DNA from: Marthasterias glacialis
Taxonomy: Eukaryota > Echinodermata > Asteroidea > Forcipulatida > Asteriidae
Reading direction: 5' to 3'
Assembly: GCA_911728455.2 (NCBI GenBank)
Contig: OU452234.1
Coordinates: forward strand, 13,899,338 to 13,963,337
Length of the DNA: 64,000 bases
Under the pieces are notes generated by a model, which searched no databases, was not told where the DNA came from, and saw only the letters and a program-made list of their open reading frames with translations. Positions 58,791 through 64,000 of the stretch are shown in pieces (positions within the stretch are counted from its first letter, which is position 1; the number at the start of each line of letters is the position of its first letter). Both the position numbers and the translations under genes were made by a program.

Positions 58791-59281
58791 TGATGAAAAA
58801 AACTGTAGTTCCATCAGCAAAACTTTCCCGGTTTATGGTGTAAGGGGGAAGAGTGACGCATTGCTGAAATAAGGAAATTCGTGTAAAAAATGTTCACACT
58901 AGTTTAAACTAAATCAGTACAGCATGAGCATTAAGGCACTGCCACTGCAAAATGAAACGCGAAGGACGGTGGTCCAGACAATTGACTTTTCCTCTAAGGG
59001 GCGTTTCACTATGAATTTATCCTTCCGCAGCCACTGAAAATGGCTTCAAATTACATTTTTCAGCAGTCAAACCTCTATGTTTCTTGTAAAACCTTCGCAA
59101 TATAGCTTAAGGGTAATAATTGTCATGATTTGTTAATTTTTAATTTTGACTTTTATACAAATATAAACTACTTCCCCTGTGCGCGAAGGGATACTGACTC
59201 TTTACGACCTACATGGAAAGTATGGGTGTCGTCTGCCAACATTTTAGGGGAAGAAGTTTAGGGCTCGCCATTGGTCAGCAG

Positions 59282-59540
59282 CAAAGTTTATAGAGCGCCG
59301 TAGGCGCAAGATCGGGGAACTCTGGCTGAAAATGTGAAATCTCACTGGACGCCATTTCGGCAAGTGAACTCCGTCGATATAGCACTGAAACGTGGGGACG
59401 AGTGTAGACAATGACAATTACTATCAATGGGAAACATAGGCAATTACTTGTCGAATGGCGCCCATGCATATTTCACTTTCCAACAGTAAATAAACGCCCC
59501 GCAGTTCCCCATCTTGCGCCTAAGGCGCTCTATAATCTTT
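59282..59540. mobile_element. 259-bp TIR element with 9-bp TSD, upstream of IFT172
   Basis: Left CAAAGTTTATAGAGCGCC, right (inverted) AAAGATTATAGAGCGCC, continuing with TAGGCGCAAGAT in both. Direct repeats GGTCAGCAG at 59273-59281 and 59541-59549. A 9-bp duplication is typical of Mutator-like elements. The right edge is 338 bp from the IFT172 ATG. Confidence 0.85.
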
Positions 59541-59877
59541 GGTCAGCAGTTCATAACAATCCGCTACTGATTTGATAATGTTGGGAATGATGTTTATTGA
59601 CATTATGACGTCCCGAATTGGCCGTGTCACTTGTGGATGTAGTGGAAACAGTAGCAAATTGATGTTTTATTGTTCCACAACAGCTTTTGTGTCACAGACA
59701 CTACGAAGATTTTACTCACCAAAGAGGGCGCTCTGCTTTGTTATTTTGCTACATGAAACTGTCGTCGGGTGAAAAATGCAGTCTTGAATTCCTTCACAAA
59801 ACCAACCAGCGGTGATGAAAACGTAACAAAACGAGACCAAAATCATAGAAATAAGTTAATATTTACGATTATAAACA

Positions 59878-59916
59878 ATGCAGTTGAAGCACATGAAGTG
59901 TCTGCTGACACCACAG
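59878..59916 (+). CDS. IFT172: IFT172 exon 1 (13 codons)
   Basis: ATG at 59878 then [12 protein letters not shown] up to CACAG|GTAATA. The MQLKH start followed by LLxPQ and a phase-0 donor is the known beginning of this protein. It is too short to stand out as an ORF. The upstream 5' UTR follows a stretch with other ATGs (e.g. 59572, 59769) that lead to unrelated short frames. Confidence 0.9.
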
Positions 59917-62900
59917 GTAATATACACCGTTTATTAAATGATTTCTGTGGATTTTATTGCAGTTATAATACATTTTGTATCGTAGTTAATGACGCCGGAC
60001 GTTGTCAACGCAGTCAGGCGGTATACAGTGGTGTCAAATGTGCTGCATTCATTTCGGGAATATTTCCCAATTCTTTTGCTGTACTGTAGTATTAGTAGAA
60101 CACCATCAATAGTGCCAATCCACTTTGTATCCATTGCAATCCAATCTTTGTGCCTAAAACTTAGGCGTACCTTAGACACAGTACTACTAGTATTAGTACT
60201 ACCGATATTAAAATGTCAGAATCTCAAAAAAGGAGTAACAAAAACACTACAGCGCACCAGCCAGCCAGTTGCTAGGTCGGATGCTGGTCATCTCGCCCCC
60301 AAACACTCTCGCCCCCAACAATCTCGCCCCCAACAATCTCGCCCCCAAACAATCTCGCCCCCAGCCTTTGACAATCTCGCCCCCTGACAATCTCGCCCCC
60401 AAACAAAGTCGCCCCCTGATGATGACTGGAAGTTCTAACTTCTGATGACTTACGGTGTAAACTTAGAAATTAATTGATGGGAGATGTTGTCGCAATGCTG
60501 TCAAAAACTTGTATGATATTTTGTCAGAAAAGTATCGGCTTATAATCATCCACTGAACGAAGTTTGAGAAGGGTATTGAAAAATCACAAGAAAAAAGGGT
60601 GAAATGCTCTGCAACTAATAACCATCGTCCCATTGATCTCTTCCACGGCGGCGGACTATAGTTTGCGATCGATCGATTTCGGTAATCAGTGAATCAAATC
60701 AAAGTGGCATTTTTCAATGTGCACCCCAGCTTGTCAGGTGACACGTTCAATGACTGACAGTTTGATTTTGTCTCCACGAAACGCCCCTGAGTGCATTAAA
60801 AAATTAATTTTATTCAAGAGTGAGAGACAATTTTCAATAAGAAATCACAGAACATCTTAACAACAACATGTACCATTCCTTACTACGAGGGAGATCATTC
60901 ACATATTCTTTGTTTTTTAGTTTACGCATTTTCCTTTATTTTCGAAATCGACTTTAAGTGAACACTTTATTAACTTCATCATGGTTAAAAAGTCGACTTT
61001 TCCAATGTTTTCTTCAGATTGTCAGGGGGCGACTTTGTTTGGGGGCGAGATTGTCAGGGGGCGAGATGGTCAAAGGCTGGGGGCGAGATTGTTTGGGGGC
61101 GAGATTGTTGGGGGCGAGTTTGTTGGGGGCGAGAGTGTTTGGGGGCGAGATGACCGGCCTCCGCTAGGTCTAGCTCTAGTCTAGGCCTACGGATTGAAAT
61201 TGAATGCGACTACTCTGTCTCTAGTCCAGGTTGGACTTCTACGTTGCACACAATGCAACGGAGTCCAGGGTATAAAGGTCCCCTGCCATTGCGAAAAAAA
61301 TTATAACAACATGTTCATATTATTTTTATAGTTTTTTTACTAGCCTTGATCAATCAATGCACCCAGGCGGACGGACAGTTTAGTCACATATTGCTATACT
61401 TTGTTATACTAATAGGCCTATGCCTATGATGCTCCATGGCATCGAGTATCCTGGTGAAACCAATTTCCTGTCAGTTAACTGGTGAAATTTTTCGAAAACA
61501 GAAACTAAATAAAATTTTTTAAAACCATCTGACCCACCTTAAAGACACATTTAGTTCATAATCTGTTGAAATCTTAACTTTGCAGTCTTAAATTCCAAAA
61601 TATCATCCGAAATTCACAGCGGTGCTGCATTTGCAGTTTACCGACCGCATCTCCTGTTTCCGGTCAGTTCATTAAAAAAAAATTAAACAAAATTAATGAT
61701 AATTTTCCACACTGTCAATGCGGCTAGTGAGATGAATTGGTTAATAAAATGTTTCTTTACAATGCATGAACATTTTTTTTTCCCTTTTTTTCTTTATTTT
61801 ACTTCAAAGTGGTATACATAATTATTTAAAAAAAAATTGAATGAAGCATTTTTTCATGAACTGAAATTAATTTTTACGGTATTTACTAAATTCCCTTTTA
61901 AACCAAATGGAATTAAAAAGAGCAGACTATTTAAAGGCATTGCATACGTTTGGTAATGACTCTGAAAATTTTTGGCAATAAAAATTACTTGGTAAGGAGT
62001 ACAGCAGCTTTGGATAGTATAATGCATTTTGAAAAAAAGTTTCACTTCGAAGTACTGCAGTTATGGAAAAATATATCACTTTTCATCCCCCAAAAACTAG
62101 AATCTAAGAAGCGTTATGGCCGTAATGCTTCTCAGAATGTGTATTCCAATGACGGATATACTTCTTCTGCGTGAACGCAACCGCTCCAGATTTTTGGCAA
62201 TATCTCAAAAACGCTGCCACCTTTTGAAATGAAATTTACACAGGTTAGTTTTATGGTAGGCCTAAATATCTACAATTATATAGCATTAAGGCAAGCGTAC
62301 GGTTCCAAAAACCAAAGGTATACTTTGCCTTTAAATGATTTCAATAATTTGAATTGCCCATTTCCCGGTATTGTCATTCTAGGATGGCGCAGCAAAGATC
62401 ACAGCCCTTGCCTGGGCCCCAAACAACACGAAGATGGCTGTGTGCACAGTGGATCGGGTTGTACTTCTCTACGATGAACATGGAGAAAGGAAGGACAAGT
62501 TTTCAACCAAACCATCTGATTCCAAGGTAACTTATTTTCATGTAGTAGGTTAAATCACAAGTAGCGTTGACGCTTACAGTTCTGGCTTATAATGTACTTG
62601 TAAAGCATTTGTTGCAGCAATTAGCAAAAAAAAAGTTACAAAACAAAAAGATAAAAGAGGATATTTCTTATTCAACAACTTTTTTTTTTTTTTCAGTATT
62701 TTATTTTGTAGACTATCATTATTTAGGCGTTTAAGTGCAATTGCTCTCCACTTGGGAAATGTTTCTTGGAAAAAAACATGATTTTATCCACAGCAGGAAA
62801 TGAACTATCGATGTGGAGTGTATTTGCTTTGATCACGGTATAACAAAAATAACAATGGGCCAATCCAATACACCGATCCAGTAGGCCACGCCCACCATAG

Positions 62901-64000
62901 CAACGACCAAGCAACCACACACAACGTGTCACGATCGCCGCATGATGGATGTACATGTACAATGTACATGTATGTGGGAAGCCTGGCATCATGGTATACA
63001 CACGCCGTGTGTTGCATGTTCACCGATAGCACTTCTCTCCGTTGGACTTTGGTTTTGGAAAAGGCCAAAAATGTACATTTCCTCTCTTGTCAGGGTATCG
63101 AGAGTCAGAGTTACTATTAAAGTGAAAACACCGCTTGACCGTGGTTAAGGATAAAACTGGGGTTTGGAAAAGTAAAGTCAACGAAAAGTGTGTAGTAAAC
63201 AATACACAAATTAAAAAGTTATGTCGGACAAAATGGCGGTAATTTGTCGTACCTTAAATCATGCATTGTGATTGGTCAATTTGTCAAGGGGCGTGGCCTA
63301 CTGGATCGGTGTATCCTGCAGTCTAGTACGTGCATATGAATAATCAGAGGTACTTACATATACATGCTTTTATGTATGTAAGCATATTAATTTGTGCTTA
63401 TCACAAGGCCCAAAGGCCGCTTGAGGTAAGGGATAGAAACCTGCCCCAATGCGCAGAAACAAGACATGGCGAGATACAAATGCAAGTCTCTTCACAGCAC
63501 AGCTAAGAACAGGAAGGGGTATTTGAAGCAATTACAGTGAAGTGTCTTGCTCCAGGACACGGGTGTCATGGCCGGGACTCGAACCCACAACCTGATGACT
63601 AAGCCACTAGAACTTGAGTCTGATGCACTAAACCGTTTGGCCACGACACGCTACAAAATATAATCGTGTTTTAACTTTACCTTTTAGAAGAATTTGTGAA
63701 GTTTGGTTCTGAGGAGTGGGAAGAGCTCTCCTCAGTAATTTAAGGAGAGCAGTTTATATTTTGTATTTCATAAATAAAGGACTGATGTTGCTGTTGAGTA
63801 TTACTCGATCATGATACATTGTCAATGGAGAAAGCAAATACTACTTACTTTATTTTACCTTTACCTGACTTAGAGTATAGAGAAAAAAAATTAATACTAG
63901 AGGGAAAAATAAGCAACAGCAACTAACAAACATTAATTTTGTGTTCTTTTCTGCAGTATGGCAAGAAAAGCTACACAGTGAAAGCTCTTGCCTTTTCTCC
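59878..64000 (+). CDS. IFT172: IFT172, intraflagellar transport complex B subunit (5' part)
   Basis: Exons 59878-59916, 62383-62526 and 63957 to beyond the edge encode the first ~76 residues of IFT172, the large WD40/TPR subunit of IFT-B needed for cargo transport and tip turnaround in cilia. The product begins [13 protein letters not shown], then [48 protein letters not shown], and [15 protein letters not shown]; this matches the first WD40 blade and its loop in animal IFT172 nearly residue for residue. All junctions are phase 0. Only about 4% of the usual ~1,750 residues is inside the window. No convincing RFX X-box was found in the 340 bp upstream. Confidence 0.95.
60284..61157. mobile_element. 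874-bp element with terminal TCTCGCCCCC arrays
   Basis: Two ~136-bp inverted arms (60284-60419 and 61022-61157) are almost identical in content and order, each with about eight TCTCGCCCCC motifs spaced by AACA-, AAACAA- or GCCTTTGACA-type linkers, and starting GGTCATCTCGCCCCC. The 600-bp centre is AT-rich and non-coding. It lies in IFT172 intron 1. Confidence 0.88.
61931..62334. mobile_element. TTAAAGG-ended MITE, copy 3 (inverted relative to copy 1)
   Basis: Ends TTAAAGGCATTGCATACG and GGTATACTTTGCCTTTAA. Close match to 2167-1772 over its full length, including the GAAGCGTTATGGCC hairpin. The right edge is 48 bp from the start of IFT172 exon 2. Confidence 0.85.
62383..62526 (+). CDS. IFT172: IFT172 exon 2
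   Basis: Acceptor TTGTCATTCTAG, donor CCAAG|GTAACT, 48 codons in phase 0. It encodes [10 protein letters not shown] (first beta strand of a WD40 blade) and [20 protein letters not shown]. Confidence 0.96.
62869..63313. mobile_element. 445-bp MITE with CACCGATCCAGTAGGCC ends
   Basis: Terminal inverted repeats of at least 23 bp are perfect: TACACCGATCCAGTAGGCCA on the left and its inverse on the right, continuing into CGCCC. TA at both edges. Perfect ends imply recent insertion. The interior has palindromic GTACATGTACAATGTACATG. Lies in IFT172 intron 2. Confidence 0.9.
63400..63650 (-). mobile_element. tRNA-Leu-derived SINE, minus strand
   Basis: Minus strand starts CGTGTCGTGGCCAAACGGTT, has ACTCAAGTTC around the CAA anticodon, GGGTTCGAGTCCCGGCC, then GTGTCCTGGAGCAAGACACT. 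It is more diverged in the body than the other copies. Confidence 0.72.
63957..64000 (+). CDS. IFT172: IFT172 exon 3 (cut by the window edge)
   Basis: Acceptor GTTCTTTTCTGCAG at 63956, then [15 protein letters not shown] in phase 0 to the last base. It continues outside the window. Confidence 0.95.

Noticed and set aside
59560..59877. RFX X-box in the IFT172 promoter
   Set aside because: Expected for a cilium gene, but no sequence near GTNRCC(N)RGYAAC was found; not annotated.

Overview
The window looks like nuclear DNA of a marine invertebrate deuterostome, most likely an echinoderm. It is AT-rich and gene-poor. Exons are short, follow GT-AG rules and are separated by kilobase introns. It is packed with tRNA-derived SINEs, broken LINEs and many short inverted-repeat elements (MITEs and fold-backs), including a roughly 400-bp family with TTAAAGG/CCTTTAA ends. 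The echinoderm call rests on my recognition of repeat style and protein similarity. No species can be named from what I see.

Layout: (1) 431-3727, minus strand: the first three coding exons of mitochondrial L-threonine 3-dehydrogenase (TDH); the rest lies left of the window. (2) 12596-18617, plus strand: a complete four-exon Xk-related (XKR) phospholipid-scramblase-family gene of 566 codons, with a proline-rich N-terminus made by a 21-bp coding repeat and a DEID|G caspase-type motif in the C-terminal tail. (3) 36218-51811, minus strand: a CYP2-clan cytochrome P450 in five recognised exons; one short exon after the membrane anchor was not found. (4) 59878 to beyond the right edge, plus strand: the start of the intraflagellar transport gene IFT172. 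Exon phases agree across every junction I could test in all four genes. A possible decayed B-box/TRIM-like fragment lies at 58294-58790.

Between and inside the genes: a 2.06-kb minisatellite of 49-bp units at 19926-21980 with a 245-bp higher-order period; an internally deleted LINE (4503-5365); LINE C-terminal fragments (22973-23440); tRNA-Leu-derived SINEs; TTAA-flanked piggyBac-like elements (12148-12448, 36901-37768, and a relative at 32674-33300); an 8-bp-TSD hAT-like insertion (35431-35755); another 8-bp-TSD element (10531-10782); a 9-bp-TSD element just upstream of IFT172 (59282-59540); and fold-backs with unusual internal architecture, notably 60284-61157 (terminal arrays of a TCTCGCCCCC motif), 51398-51577 (a 12-bp palindrome repeated in the core) and 27803-27997 (a histone-type 3' stem-loop inside a TSD-flanked fold-back).

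The four genes have unrelated roles: mitochondrial threonine catabolism, membrane lipid scrambling, oxidative metabolism and cilium assembly. Nothing suggests they work as a unit. The main biological interest is the putative caspase switch in the XKR protein, the alanine at the I-helix threonine position of the P450, and the dense, nested transposon landscape.
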